Below, in pieces: positions 34,675 to 45,544 of a DNA stretch of 64,000 bases; the first letter of the stretch is position 1; each line of letters opens with the position of its first letter. A program made the position numbers and the translations under genes. The DNA is taken from NCBI RefSeq assembly GCF_000699445.3, contig NC_067200.1, positions 3,694,950 through 3,758,949 of the forward strand. Direction: 5' to 3'. The notes under the pieces are model-generated. The model did not search any database. It was not told the DNA's origin and worked only from the letters and a program-made list of their open reading frames with translations. Origin of the DNA: Schistosoma haematobium. Lineage: Eukaryota > Platyhelminthes > Trematoda > Strigeidida > Schistosomatidae.

Positions 34675-35180
34675 TTATTTATTTATTTAAACACATAAAC
34701 ACTGGTACAAGAAGGCATTAAATAGATATGCACCACATAAATCATTCGATATATGTGAGGGCTGGGATACTACCCGGGTGCTCAAACCGAAGCAGGTTGT
34801 TTTTGTTAGGTAGTCACAGTCCGAGCCCTTAATTTAAAGGTCTAATCCACAAGGCAGTGTAGCCACGTCAGGGGATGTAGTCCCATAGTAGCCGGTGATC
34901 AACAACTGGTCCATACGCCTTTTGCTTCCTTAGCATCCAGGAGCCCATGTACACCATTGGTTTGGAATCAGGGTTTTCCAATTCTCATAGGTGGATCCTT
35001 CATTTCCACCAACCCGGTTAAATCACCGGACATTCGATTTTCGTCCTCTCAATTTTGTAAACAATACCTCCGCCACGAGAAGGAAGTGAGTAGGACTTCC
35101 GTGGCAGTGGTTGTATGCACGTGTCCACGTGAGAGCATTCGGAGATGGAGAGCTGACTCTCCCACAGGACATTTAGGGGC
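34675..35180 (-). repeat. Family D repeat, inverted copy
   Basis: Reverse complement of 35430-35840 and 23520-24015, near full length, with CCGGGTGCTCAAACCGAAG near 34777. The pair at 34.7-35.2 and 35.4-35.8 kb is head to head with ~250 bp between. Confidence 0.6.
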
Positions 35181-35429
35181 TTAACAAGCTGAAGTAATCA
35201 AACTTATATTCTTAGCAATGGATTACTGTTGACTTTTATTATATGAAAGACGAATATTAATGACTGTATTCTTAAAAATGTAGCTAGATATTATTATTTA
35301 TATAATGATTAGTATACCAATTAACTGATTGAAGTTTCTTGTATGCTGTTTAACTAAATAGGGGTATAATAATATTCGAGATATACACCGCTGTCATTGG
35401 TAAATCTACCTTGAATCTAATAAAATGTA

Positions 35430-35840
35430 AGTTCTTCTGAAATTCGTATTGGTTCCTGTAAAATCCTTAAACATTTTACCGTGGCCTTATCCTAACCCTA
35501 ACCCTAACATGGTGGATATGAAGGACCAATTTAGGGGAGTTGGAATATTCTTATTCCAAATAAATCATGCTCATGGTCTCCAGGATCAGAAAGAATACAT
35601 GGCGTATGAACCAGTAGTTGGTCTCCGGCTACCATGAGAAGGCATCTCCTGACGTTGCTACACTGCCTTGTGGATTAGACCTTTAAATTAAAGGCTCGAA
35701 CTGTGACTACCTAACAAAAACAACCTGCTTCGGTTTGAGCACCCGGGTAGTATCCCAACCCTCACTTAGATCGAATGGTTTATGTGGTGCATATCTATTT
35801 AATGCCTTCATGTACCAATGTTTATGTATTTAAACGATAA
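35430..35840 (+). repeat. Family D repeat
   Basis: Carries GGTGGATATGAAGGACC, GGCTACCATGAGAAGG, ACCTGCTTCGGTTTGAGC and the end ATGTTTATGTATTTAAAC. Three CCCTAA-like units at 35490-35508 lie inside it and are probably fortuitous. Confidence 0.6.
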
Positions 35841-35929
35841 TAGTAATATTATTATAACATGAATGCACTGAAAGTAATAATTCATTTAAAATATGAAATA
35901 AACTGTTAGGTTCAAAGTGTCGTACTGTG

Positions 35930-36168
35930 GTATGGGTTACTTATATCCACATAAGTAGTATATAACTATGGTCAGGTATGGAATTTATTTCAGCAGAATA
36001 TCAATGGGGAATGAACAATGAAATCTGAGACAATGGACTGATATTTGCAAAGGAACAGTGAAGTTTGAGACGGTGGATTGATATTTTGCAAATTAACGAT
36101 TTGCTATATGGTTCTCAGATATTATTGAGATGTTCTGTAATTTTTTATGCAAACACATTTGATTGTTT
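35930..36168 (+). repeat. Family E fragment with palindrome
   Basis: GGTTACTTATATCC and ACATAAGTAGTATATAAC lead into family E sequence repeated twice in short form (GAGACAATGGACTGATAT and GAGACGGTGGATTGATATT). Confidence 0.5.
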
Positions 36169-36169
36169 T

Positions 36170-36520
36170 TGATTGAGATCACAAAGCGATTGATGTTAGA
36201 CCACCATTGAAAACCTGGAAGCACTGGACGGCCGTTTCGCCCTATTGTGGGATTCCTCAGCAGTGCGTAACCACGATCACACTCGCGGGATTCGAACCCA
36301 GGGCCTTCAGTCTCACGCGTGAACGCTTAACCTACTAGACCACTGAGCCGGCATCCAATGGTGTTAATGTCTAACCTCAACCAATCCACGAAATCCCACA
36401 ACCATCTTCCACTGTACTGAGGTAGATACCTGTCTCTACCCAACATGGATTACCTCCACTGATCACGGCTTCTCACTAGAACTCCGAGAATTCCCTCACG
36501 AAGCTAGTCACTAGTGAGCA
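36170..36520 (-). mobile_element. HH2 hammerhead SINE
   Basis: Minus-oriented, nearly complete: arm with ribozyme (36221..36266), tRNA-like complement GGGATTCGAACCCAGG (36289-36304), ACCACTGAGCCGGC, then the tail to CACTAGTGAGCACATG. No inverted second arm. Confidence 0.8.
36221..36266 (-). ncRNA. Hammerhead ribozyme motif (HH2), stem II closing pair lost
   Basis: Stem I GCACUG/CAGUGC is perfect and core CUGAGGA and GAAA are present, with cleavage triplet GUC. Position 10.1 is A opposite C11.1, which should impair folding. Confidence 0.65.
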
Positions 36521-36784
36521 CATGTTAATTACTGGTATAAGGGTTGTGAAGATTATTTGATTGTCCCTGTTGGTGTCCTTGTTCACTATAGTACAGTAAA
36601 CAGTATAACAAAGAAAACAATCTATATCTATCATTGAGAAATGCTTAACAATGACACACATAGTCTAAAACACTTTGATCTAATTGATTGAATAATAAGA
36701 TGAGATACATAATCTGGATTATACTTGTCTTTATAAAACATCTATTCTGAATAACATTTTTATAAAGATATTATTATATTAATT

Positions 36785-37020
36785 TCAATCGTTGAATTCA
36801 TGAATCAATTGAAGCTAGACCACCATTAGAAAATCTGGAAGCATTGGGCAACCATTTCGTCCTAGTATAAGACTCCTCAACATTGTGCACCTATGATTCC
36901 GCCTCGCGAGATTCGAACCCAGCACCTACCGGTCTCGCGTTTGAATACTCGACTTCCAGACTACTAAGCCGATAGGTATCCAACGGTGTTTATGTCTAAC
37001 TTCAACAAAGTTATAAATAG
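36785..37020 (-). mobile_element. HH2 hammerhead SINE
   Basis: Minus-oriented arm and tRNA-like region (GAGATTCGAACCCAGC at 36908-36923), truncated after TCTAACTTCAAC. The core has C3 to U. Confidence 0.7.
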
Positions 37021-37024
37021 AACA

Positions 37025-37460
37025 AAGTATTTATTTATGTCTTATTTCCACAATTAATTCCAATATATAATGTAAACACAATTTAGCTCGTTATTAATGT
37101 AAAAGAATGGTATATCATATTAGTGTCGGTTGCTATGTTAAGCCCATATAACTTATTCTAGCTTCTAAACAAGCCAATTTATCCATTCTCCTTGAGTCAC
37201 ATTTTGACCATTATTAATTATTCACTTATCATCCCTAACTCTTTTTATAAGAGAGTACATCTGTATACATCTTATCCTACTCATCATATATCTGTAGCTT
37301 ATTATTGCTTGACTATAAACATCGATTCACACTTGGTTAAAATGAGTTAGAACATTCACCTTCTCTCTATTGCGAATCATTTCATTTCACTTTCTTCTCC
37401 TTGATTCTCCGATGTTTTGTCTGAATCAACGATTATATGAAATATACGTATTCAATCATC
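37025..37460. other. AT-rich sequence, nothing recognised
   Basis: No supported feature. Confidence 0.35.
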
Positions 37461-37469
37461 CATTCTTTT

Positions 37470-37855
37470 AATTGAGATCATGAACTGATTGATGTTAGAC
37501 CACCACAATTGAAAACCTGGAAGCATTGGACGGCCGTTTCGCCTTATTGTGGGACTCCTCAGCAGTGAGCATCCACGATCCCACTCGCGGGATTCGAACC
37601 CAGGGCTTCAGTCTCGCGCGCGAACGCTTAACCTACTAGACCACTGAGCCGGCATTCAATGATGTTAATGTCTAACCACAACAAATCCACGAAGTTGTGC
37701 GACCATCTTCCATTGTACTGAAGTAGACACCTGTTTCTACCCGACATGGATTAACTCCACTGGTCACAATAGGACGAAATGGCCGTCCAGTGCTTCCAGG
37801 TTTTCAATGGTGATCTAACATTAATTGGTTCATGATCTCAATTAAAAGCTTAACA
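37470..37855 (-). mobile_element. HH2 hammerhead SINE, clean foldback copy
   Basis: The first ~80 bp (37471-37550) and last ~80 bp (37767-37847) are near-perfect inverted repeats starting TTGAGATCATGAAC and ending GTTCATGATCTCAA. The tRNA-like complement (CGGGATTCGAACCC) and tail lie between. It is one of the clearest examples of this architecture. Confidence 0.85.
37523..37568 (-). ncRNA. Hammerhead ribozyme motif (HH2), core kept
   Basis: CUGAGGA and GAAA are intact and the cleavage triplet is GUC. Stem I has one C-A mismatch; stem II keeps the closing G-C with one wobble and one mismatch. Confidence 0.6.
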
Positions 37856-37859
37856 ATCC

Positions 37860-38300
37860 CCACAACCACTAAACTGATAATCCATTCTTTTAATTGACAT
37901 ATTTTAATTCTGTTATTCAATAACACAAGTTCAATTGATGATTATATACGAGAATAGTCAGAATGTATATTTCAACAGTAATTATTTGATAATAATGAGA
38001 GAGAAATGATTCAACTGGAATCAGATATAAGATTCATTATTATATCAATCAATATTACTTATATCTATTATGTAAGTAATAGTGAAATTTAAGATATAAG
38101 TTTTATTTTGTTTCTATATCTGGTACACTTCAGTTAACTGTATACACAAATCAAATGTAATGTTCAAACTGAGAGTTGAACTTAGTAAGCTTTAGAGTTC
38201 AATTACATACTAACCTATTTAACAATTATGATAATATTAATAAGAATTTTATAGTTGAATAATTTCTATTGTTATATGCATAGGCTAAGAAGATTGTTAA
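37860..38300. other. AT-rich sequence, nothing recognised
   Basis: No supported feature. Confidence 0.35.
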
Positions 38301-38309
38301 GATAAGATG

Positions 38310-38610
38310 ATAATTGGAGGTAGTCAACGACAAACGATGAAACTAAGTTTCGTACTACTTAGCACTCGTCGACAAGGTGTACCTATGGTAACGTCTCTAA
38401 CTGTGAATCTGGGTGACACAAGATTAAATCCATCAGGGAGCATCAGTTCCCGCAAGATTATAGGTACATCTTGCTGACGACTACCAAGTAGCACGAAATC
38501 TACGTCCAACGTTTCATGTTGACTATCTCCAATCATCATCTTATCTCGACTCAATGTTGAGTCACTTAGACAAGTGGCCTCATTGCAATTTGGTTGATTG
38601 GATTCGTGCT
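38310..38610 (+). mobile_element. HH3 hammerhead SINE, foldback copy
   Basis: The left arm (38315-38390) is the reverse complement of the right arm (38462-38530). Between them is the tRNA-like core with GGTAACGTCTCTAACTGTGA and ACAAGATTAAATCC. The left core is broken (UCGACGA). The right core CUGACGA and GAAA are present, but the stem II closing pair is C-C. Confidence 0.75.
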
Positions 38611-38859
38611 GCACTAAGAAGGAACTGACATACATGACATGGATCACCACTCAATTGTAAATAAGAGGATTGTCTAGATACAGACTTCTGTCATACTTTT
38701 TTAGTGAAATTTCGATTATTGAAATTTGAGAAGAAAAAAATTGAAATTTATTGATACTGTGTTTTTCATTTTCATGAATAAAAACTAGGTAGCAAATCAT
38801 TGAGATCACTAACTAATAATGGATTATCACTATGGGGTTGTGGAGATTATTGAGTTTAT

Positions 38860-39130
38860 GATTGAGATCATGAGTCGATTGATGTTAGACCACCATTGAA
38901 ATCCTGGAAGCACTGGACCGTCGTTTCGACCTAGGATGGAACTCCTCAGTAGTGTGCGTTCACGATCCCGCTCGAGGGATTCAAACCCGGTGTCTTCGGT
39001 CTGGCGGCAAAAACTTAACTTCTAGACCACTGAACTGATCGGCATCCATTGTACTGAGATAGATGTCTGTCTCTACCCGATAGGGATTAACTTCATTGGT
39101 CACGGGTTCTCACTAGAACTCCGAGAATTG
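38860..39130 (-). mobile_element. HH2 hammerhead SINE
   Basis: Minus-oriented arm, tRNA-like complement (GGGATTCAAACCCGG) and a shortened tail to CTAGAACTCCGAGAATTG. The start of another arm follows at 39130. Confidence 0.7.
38910..38955 (-). ncRNA. Hammerhead ribozyme motif (HH2), core kept
   Basis: CUGAGGA and GAAA are intact with cleavage triplet GUC. Stem I is mostly paired; stem II has only two Watson-Crick pairs. Confidence 0.5.
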
Positions 39131-39239
39131 TGATTGAGATCATTAACTGATTGGAGCATCTGAACAATTTCTTATCTTACAGGTGACTGGATAAACAGAA
39201 TCCTTTAAGGAAAAAGAAAAACGTATTTTCATAGGGTAG

Positions 39240-39420
39240 ATTACTAATCTGCATGATGTTCACCGACTCTAAAATTGACAGTCCTGAGTTCAATTCCTGA
39301 TTATATGGTCGAGGGTGCGCTACTGAGCAGTCTTATACCACGACAAAATGACTGTCCAGTGATTCTAGGTTTCAAAAAGTTGTATAATATTGAATGGTTC
39401 ATGGCTTCATTGAGATTTGT
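39240..39420 (+). mobile_element. Decayed HH2 SINE fragment
   Basis: GAGTTCAATTCCTG (B-box-like) and a ribozyme remnant near 39333 where the core reads CUGAGCA (G8 lost). Confidence 0.45.
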
Positions 39421-39529
39421 AATGAGAATCATACAGCCCTCAATATTCAAAGAAGTCTGTTTGGACTGGTCCAAACCATTTTGAAATTTGAATAAATTAG
39501 TAATTTTGATTATAATAAACACCATTGAA

Positions 39530-39725
39530 CATCGGCCGGCCCAGTGGTCTAGTGGTTAAGCGGTCGCGCGCAAGACTGATAGGTCCTGGATTTGAATCTC
39601 ACGAAGTGAGATCGTGGATGTGCATTGCTGAGGAGTCCCACAATAGGACGAAACGATCTTCCAGTACTTCCAGGTTTCCCATGGTGGTCTGGCTCCAAAT
39701 GACTCATGATCTCAACCACTGAAAC
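39530..39725 (+). mobile_element. HH2 hammerhead SINE, compact copy
   Basis: Contains the tRNA-like segment CCCAGTGGTCTAGTGGTTAAG with B-box-like GGATTTGAATCTC, the ribozyme 39622..39667 and the tail ending ATGATCTCAACC. The left part is absent. Confidence 0.8.
39622..39667 (+). ncRNA. Hammerhead ribozyme (HH2), near intact
   Basis: Core CUGAGGA and GAAA intact; stem II GUCC/GGAC fully paired with loop CACAAUA; cleavage triplet UUC. Stem I GCAUUG/CAGUAC has one mismatch and one wobble; stem III is reduced to a single A-U pair. Confidence 0.65.
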
Positions 39726-40289
39726 ATATTATATGTTTTTATTCTTGTTTGGATCATTGCAAGTAATTTCCATTTGGCGAACTATACTATAGAGAACAAT
39801 CACCTTTAAGCGTCTATTTATAATTATTATCATTATGTATACGACACTTTGAAAATAATAATTTGAATCAAACAGAATAATCAGAACATTTGTGGCTAAA
39901 CTAAAAAAATGGGATCAGTTTGTCCAAGAGTTCATCGACTGTTTCTACTTTGTCGATAGATTGATGAAAACGATTGAATCATGTTAGAAAGCTGAGATTG
40001 AATTGTTTACAGTCGTAGTTAACGATTTGCTTATCTAATTTGTAAAGATTTTTTACAAACACGAAATAGTAAAATTCTAGAACATCACCTTAAACGATGT
40101 TGTAAATGAGAGGAATTTAGTAATTGATCAACGTAATTTACCGTTTAATCACAATATCACCATTGGATGAGTGAGATATTATAGATGTAGTTCTCCTGTA
40201 TTGAATTAATTTCGAACTTTCTTCTGAGTATTCGTAGCATTAGTATTTCATGAATTATGTCACCTCTAAACTGTAAACATTGATACAAT
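39726..40289. other. AT-rich sequence, nothing recognised
   Basis: No supported feature. Confidence 0.35.
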
Positions 40290-40575
40290 GAATTCACTTG
40301 GTATTGTTTACTTGTATCTTCTCATTGTTGTTTAGGGCTGCAATTAATCAGTCTCTTGTAGGTAGATGTGCATTCTGTGCGGACTACCTCGATATTGCCT
40401 TAATTCACAAGCTTTATAAGCGAAGATGGAAGTGAACGGTACTGGGTTTGAGTCTTGGAGTGAACATCAATTGTGAGATGCAGGTACATCCGTCTGACGA
40501 GTCCCAAACAGGCCGAAGTTGCACGCATCCTAGATTCCACTGCTAGCCACCATCCACCGAGATGAACCTGATTTG
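40290..40575 (+). mobile_element. Sm-alpha-type (HH1) hammerhead SINE
   Basis: An inverted arm (TTACTTGTATCTTCTCATTG to CACAAGCTTTATAAGCG) precedes the tRNA-like B-box region (GGGTTTGAGTCTTGG). The hammerhead 40488..40535 and CCACTGCTAGCCACCATCC follow. This is a fairly complete Sm-alpha-type copy. Confidence 0.8.
40488..40535 (+). ncRNA. Hammerhead ribozyme (Sm-alpha type), degraded
   Basis: Core CUGACGA is intact and stem II is GUCC/GGCC with one mismatch. The following GAAA is GAAG and stem I has three mismatches. Cleavage triplet AUC. Probably inactive. Confidence 0.65.
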
Positions 40576-40579
40576 CCGT

Positions 40580-41155
40580 ACTGGTGCGCTCACTTAAACT
40601 TATTACTAATACTCACCGATTTAAATATAGCAGGCTAACAGGTTACTACAACCGATAATGTAGTTGATCATTGTGATATTTATAATCTATTGTAAGAGTT
40701 TGTACTATATCTCTGTTGATTATCACTATCGGGTACTATTGAAAATTTAAGTACGGTTTAAGTATAGACAGTGTCAAGATATTCTTTCAAGATGGCTTAT
40801 ATCCTAGGTCTGAATAAAATATTTAACATTGATTCCAAAGAATATCTGAGCTCAAATACCGAACATGAAGATCAGTTAAGTTTGTTGACAGTATTCACCA
40901 GTAATTGACCTCAGCTAGATTATCATTGAGAACTACAGACGATGACCTAGTGTAAAACTCGACAATGTCCATTCATGATCTGTAGGATTTGTGTCCAATC
41001 TATAGCGCAGTGACTTTGTACACGCTATTATAATCCTATATTTAAATGAAGCAGATATACATTGTGCAATAGTTTTTAATAGTATTCCAAATTTGTTCAA
41101 TTCAAGAGGAGTACTACTTTAAACAATCAAATAAATTGTCAGAATGAGGGTTTGT
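40580..41155. other. AT-rich sequence with a decayed HH2 remnant
   Basis: A decayed minus arm may lie at 40905-41000 (CATTGAGAACTACAG and GTAGGATTTGTGTCC). Otherwise nothing is seen. Confidence 0.35.
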
Positions 41156-41159
41156 GGAA

Positions 41160-41505
41160 GTTGTAGTAATTTAATGGTTAAATTTATGAGTCGATCTAAG
41201 CTAGACCACTATTGAAAATCTGGAAGTACTAGACAGCCGTTTCGTGGTAGTATGGGACTTCTCAGCAGTGTGCATTCATGACCCTGTATGCGGGATTCGA
41301 ACCCGGAACCTTTGATCTCTCACGTAAACTATAAACCTCTAGACATCCATCAGTGTTAATGTCTAACTTCACTTGATACATACAGTCTGAGATGGACAAC
41401 TGACCAACACCCGACGCGGACTAGACAAAACGACCGTCAAGTGCTTCCAGGTTTTCAATGGTGGCCTAGCATAGATCAACTCGTGAATTCAACTGTGCGA
41501 ACTTA
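41160..41505 (-). mobile_element. HH2 hammerhead SINE, foldback copy
   Basis: Arms at 41170-41250 and, inverted, 41432-41497. tRNA-like complement GCGGGATTCGAACCCGG lies at 41290-41306. The left ribozyme core has G8 to A and the right arm lacks the 5' core. Confidence 0.75.
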
Positions 41506-41694
41506 TCATTTATCTATTTTGCTATTAGCAGTTATAGGATATATAGTTTAGGACGAAACCAGCTGGACTGATGATAAAATAGAATTACAGCTAATTAATA
41601 AATACTAGGAGATTTTTAAGTTTCTCTACTTCCAGGATATTTTAAAGATTACAAGTGTCAGTTTGAGGTGCTGAACTTAAACAATGGTGAATTA

Positions 41695-41945
41695 ATTAAT
41701 TAAAACTCGTCAGCTAGATATACCTGCATCCCAGAGTTAATATCTACCCAGGGACTAGAATCCAGTTCAGTTTGCGAAACGCTCTTCTTGGATTTCACTG
41801 CTGGCCACCATCCATCTCTTTATAATACTCATGATTTAAGGCAAATATCAAGGATGCATTTATGTTAATAAGAGACTGGTCAATTGCAGTCCTAAACACC
41901 AATCTGAAGATCCAAACAAACAATGCATATCAATTAAAATATATC
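41695..41945 (+). mobile_element. Rearranged Sm-alpha-type (HH1) SINE
   Basis: An inverted ribozyme 5' half and tRNA-like end (ACTCGTCAGCTAGATATACC) is fused at ~41778 to a plus-oriented ribozyme 3' half (GCGAAACGCTCTTCTTGG). ACTGCTGGCCACCATCC and the 3' arm follow. The two halves of the ribozyme point in opposite directions. Confidence 0.65.
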
Positions 41946-42004
41946 TTCCGTAGCAAGTTCTAAGTACAGAACACTCAGCAAACTATTAAAATTGCATATA
42001 ATTG

Positions 42005-42400
42005 ATTGATGACCAATGCCACTTATGTTAAGTCATTTTGGGTGTTAATCAACTGCTATCTATCATGCTCCAGTGTAACCATTAGACTAAATGATTCGGT
42101 GTCACGTGGACTATATTGGTCGATAGAACTCAATCAGCGCTAAAAACGACTTGACATCTATGACACTGGTGATCAAACAATTATAAAGATATCTCAGTCC
42201 TACAGGAAGTCAGTTACCGACTTAATAGCTCAGTGATAAATTCTATGTTTATGAAACTGAGTGATATGGGATCTAATCTGTCAGATAGCATTTTTTTATA
42301 TCGTTTAGAGGTACACCTTTCTGAAGAATGTTAAGCAGCACAAAATCTAGGTCGATAAGGATTTCCAATCGATCAACTTGAACAACTATCTTACTGTAAA
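42005..42400 (+). mobile_element. Decayed HH3 SINE
   Basis: Landmarks TCAGTCCTACAGGAAGTCAG, TTAATAGCTCAGTGATAA and a ribozyme remnant at 42310-42350 (CUGAAGAAUG with AAAA). The preceding part carries TAACCATTAGACTAAATG, seen reversed in other HH3 copies. Confidence 0.55.
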
Positions 42401-42504
42401 CGATAAACACTATTAGTTATAAATACTTAGTCAGAGATGATCAGAGGAGAATCAATAAACGTTTATGCAACTAACTGGTCACAGACATACTTTAATTTTT
42501 AATT

Positions 42505-42815
42505 ACAACTATCATTAAATCTAGGCCACACTGGAAAACCTGTAAGCATTGAACGGCTGTTTCGTTCCGGTATAGGACTCCTCAGCAGTGCGCATCCACG
42601 ACCCTATTCGAGAGACTGGAACCCAAGACCTATTGGTTTCGCGCTTGAAAGTTTAGCCTCTAGACCATTGAGCTGGCCGGCATTCAACGGTGTTAATGTC
42701 TAACCAATGCATCAAATTGCGCCATCGTCTATCATATCTTCAGTGAGTTATTATCTCCAATGCTTCCAGATTTTTCATGATGGTCTAGCTCATGAATTCA
42801 ACTATTAGATTATCA
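42505..42815 (-). mobile_element. HH2 hammerhead SINE, foldback copy
   Basis: Minus arm with ribozyme 42546..42591, tRNA-like complement and tail, then a short inverted right arm (GCTTCCAGATTTTTCATGAT, 42762-42781). Confidence 0.75.
42546..42591 (-). ncRNA. Hammerhead ribozyme motif (HH2), largely intact
   Basis: CUGAGGA and GAAA intact; stem I GCACUG/CAAUGC with one mismatch; stem II closing G-C kept with one mismatch; stem III AC/GU; cleavage triplet GUU. Confidence 0.65.
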
Positions 42816-43550
42816 TGTTGTTAAATAGTATAGAAAATGGAGAAATAAATACTACATAAAATTCCATGTATGAATCCTATTCGTCTCTTAAATACACGAT
42901 AAATTCAGTATAATATCCTACATCCAATAGTCGTATTAACTATTGTTTCTGACATAAAGTCTTTAATTTTAATAATGATTGATTATAAGTAGTGATGATA
43001 CCTAGTAATAGAATCCATGATGCCTGTTTCGTCCTCAATCCGAACTCGTTAGTGCTATAACTAGTGGCTTTGTGCCTTATTAATATCTAATGTAATGATA
43101 CCGCCAATTAGAGAACAGTGACTTATCGATCGGATCAATGACACGTAAACCCGTATGGGAAGTCTAGAGTCCTTAACGGTCCTTTTTCCTACCTAACCCT
43201 ACCTGTTAGAGTCCAGGACATCAGTCTCAGCCTCTGAGATATAAATCATGTATTTCAAACATACCGGGTTTATATACCGACCAAACAGACCACATCGTAC
43301 CATAAAATAGAGAATAACGTTTGTACAAGTTCAAGCGAAAAGTGGCTATGAATGTAACAGACTGTAATTGATAGACTGGGTATAACTCAAGAATGTTAAA
43401 ACGTAACATAACAGTTCCTAGATCAAAATAAAGCTTATGATAAGAGGAACACGAATATGAATAGTTTAACTACTTAATAATTATACAATAAAGATATATG
43501 TATCGTATTTTTCCATAAATATTTCTCAAAAGTTACCATTCACAATTCTC
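42816..43550. other. AT-rich sequence, nothing recognised
   Basis: No gene or repeat recognised. The 60-codon minus-strand open frame at 43227-43409 has no supporting signals. Confidence 0.35.
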
Positions 43551-43554
43551 GTCG

Positions 43555-43735
43555 GGATATAACAGTCAGCTGGATGTATCTACATCTTAGAGTTGATGTT
43601 CATTCCAAGACTTGAAGCTAATAGCGTTCGCTACTGAGTCTAAAATAATTACTGGCTTATATTATTAAAATACTGATTCATTTCACTTTTAAACATTAAT
43701 GATGAGAAGATCCAAACAACCAATATAAAAAGGAA
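43555..43735 (-). mobile_element. Decayed Sm-alpha-type (HH1) SINE
   Basis: Complement of ribozyme start and tRNA-like part (GTCAGCTGGATGTATCTAC; GCGTTCGCTACTGAGTC), then an arm remnant with AGAAGATCCAAACAACC. Confidence 0.55.
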
Positions 43736-43789
43736 TATGTATACTTTTACATATAATTCTTAGATTAAACTATAAAATTATATCAGAAG

Positions 43790-44040
43790 GGGTTTTGTGG
43801 AGATTGTAGCAATTTCAACAGTTGCGATCATGAGTCAGTTGAAGCTAGACCATCATGGAAGACCTGGAAGCACTCGACGGCTGTTTTATCTTATTGTGAG
43901 ACTCTTCCGTGGTAGTGTGCATCCACGATCCCGACTCAAGAGTAATAGGACGAAACGGTCGTTCAGTGCTTCCAGGTTTTCCATCGTGATCTAGCTTTAA
44001 TTGACTCATGATCTCAACTTTGAAATTAAAAATTACAACA
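43790..44040. mobile_element. HH2 element reduced to its two inverted arms
   Basis: Arm at 43795-43905 followed after ~35 bp by its reverse complement at 43945-44025. The tRNA-like centre has been lost, leaving a near-palindrome. Neither side keeps a complete ribozyme core. Confidence 0.7.
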
Positions 44041-44104
44041 TTTCCATATAGACTTAGATCTACTTTCATTAATCAATATCATACTATTTATCTTACAATT
44101 TTAC

Positions 44105-44365
44105 CTAGATCCTAATATAGACTTGTTTGTCGAGATTATAATATATGGATGAACCAATCAGATTTAGAAGAATAGGTCTTGGATTTCGGCGCAAAATTGA
44201 CTCTACCATTTGATTATATAGAGGTTTAGCACTACAGCTTATATCAGTTCATGATGAAACCCTTAATTCTAATTTCTAACCTTAATATTATTAATTGTAA
44301 ATCGTAATTTTAATTCTTCATACTAATTTATAATCCTCATTTGACTCTAGTTATTAGGTGAACAT
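44105..44365 (+). repeat. Family E fragment
   Basis: Aligns with 17190-17440 (ATGGATGAACCAATCAG, CATGATGAAACCCTTAAT, CTAGTTATTAGGTGAACA). Confidence 0.45.
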
Positions 44366-44420
44366 ATTACGTCGGGAAATAGAAGCAGATGTGAAAAGGA
44401 TGAATAACAACTGAATAACA
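44366..44420 (+). mobile_element. Tiny RTE-like fragment
   Basis: ATTACGTCGGGAAATAGAAG with AAAAGGATGAATAACAACTG matches the region encoding RREIEADVKRMNNN. It is followed directly by an HH2 arm. Confidence 0.5.
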
Positions 44421-44424
44421 ACAT

Positions 44425-44535
44425 CGTGAATACGCACTGCTGTGGAGTTCCATGCTAGGACGAAACAGCCGTCCAGTGCTTCCAGGTTTTAAGTGGTGGT
44501 CTAACATCAATCGGTTCATGATCTCAATCAAAAAC
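44425..44535 (+). mobile_element. HH2 ribozyme arm, solo
   Basis: Stem I GCACUG/CAGUGC is perfect and GAAA is kept, but the core reads CUGUGGA (A6 to U), so no activity is expected. The arm ends GGTTCATGATCTCAATC. Confidence 0.65.
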
Positions 44536-44539
44536 TCAA

Positions 44540-44834
44540 TAATCTCCACAACCCCATAATCATAAACATAATCTATGTGATAATGGGTAATTTAACCTTT
44601 GCATCACATAATGATTCCATTTATAGAATTCAATTAGTATCTAGTGATGGGTAATGATGGAATTTGTTATTAAACAATCATTATGTAATGAATAATCTCT
44701 TACATACAAAAGATGAGTCTCATACTGAACAACTTACAAGTAATATCTCACACTTGTAAAACTTAGTAACCAAAGTTAGAACATAATTAAAGTCATCTAT
44801 TTCCGGATATTTTAATGAATAGCTAGAATGAAAT
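44540..44834. other. AT-rich sequence, nothing recognised
   Basis: No supported feature. Confidence 0.35.
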
Positions 44835-45385
44835 TTAACTCAAGCAGATTTTATGGCAAGAGCAGTATATTCACAACTGAAGAATATCTGGAAATCAAAA
44901 GAATTGTCAACCAACACCAAAGTCACAATTTTCAGTACAAATGTCAACACATTTCTATTGTATGCGGCAGAAACTTGAAGAACTACGAAAGCCATCATCC
45001 AATAGATACAAGTGATTATTAACAGTTAACTACGTAAAACAATTCGGATCCGTTGGCCAAACACTATCAATAACAGCATACTGTGGGAGAGAACAAACCA
45101 GATCTGAGAGGAGGAAGAAATCATGAAGAAGTACTGGAAGTGGATAGGACACACATTGAGGAAAACACCCAACTGTGTCACAAGGCAAGCCTTCATTTAT
45201 AATGCTCAAGGCCAAAGAAGATAAGGAAGACCAAAGAACATATTACGCCGAGCAATGGAGATAGACATGAGAAGAATGAACAACAATTGGATAAAACTAG
45301 AAAGGAAGGCCCAGGATAGAGTGATATGAGGAATTCTGGTTGACGACCTATGCTCCATTAGGAGTAACAGGCGTAGGTAAGTAAG
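44835..45385 (+). mobile_element. RTE-like retrotransposon 3' end (broken)
   Basis: Covers LKNIWKSK through CWPNTINNSILWE-like segments in several frames to GAGTAACAGGCGTAGG and a short TAAG tail. It is tail to tail with the minus copy that starts 160 bp further on. Confidence 0.75.
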
Positions 45386-45544
45386 GTCATTTTATAGCTA
45401 ACCGCCTTTAAATATCTAACACTGATTACTGTTGAATATATCGAATTTTTTGCCAGTTACAATTTTTTGGATACAACATTAAATGTTATTTTTAATGTTG
45501 AATAAGCATGGAGAACGATAACTTTTTTTTACTTCTAGTTCAAA

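Noticed and set aside
35490..35508. Three CCCTAA-like units (telomere repeat complement)
   Set aside because: Other family D copies read similar but diverged sequence here, so it is most likely part of the repeat and not an interstitial telomere.
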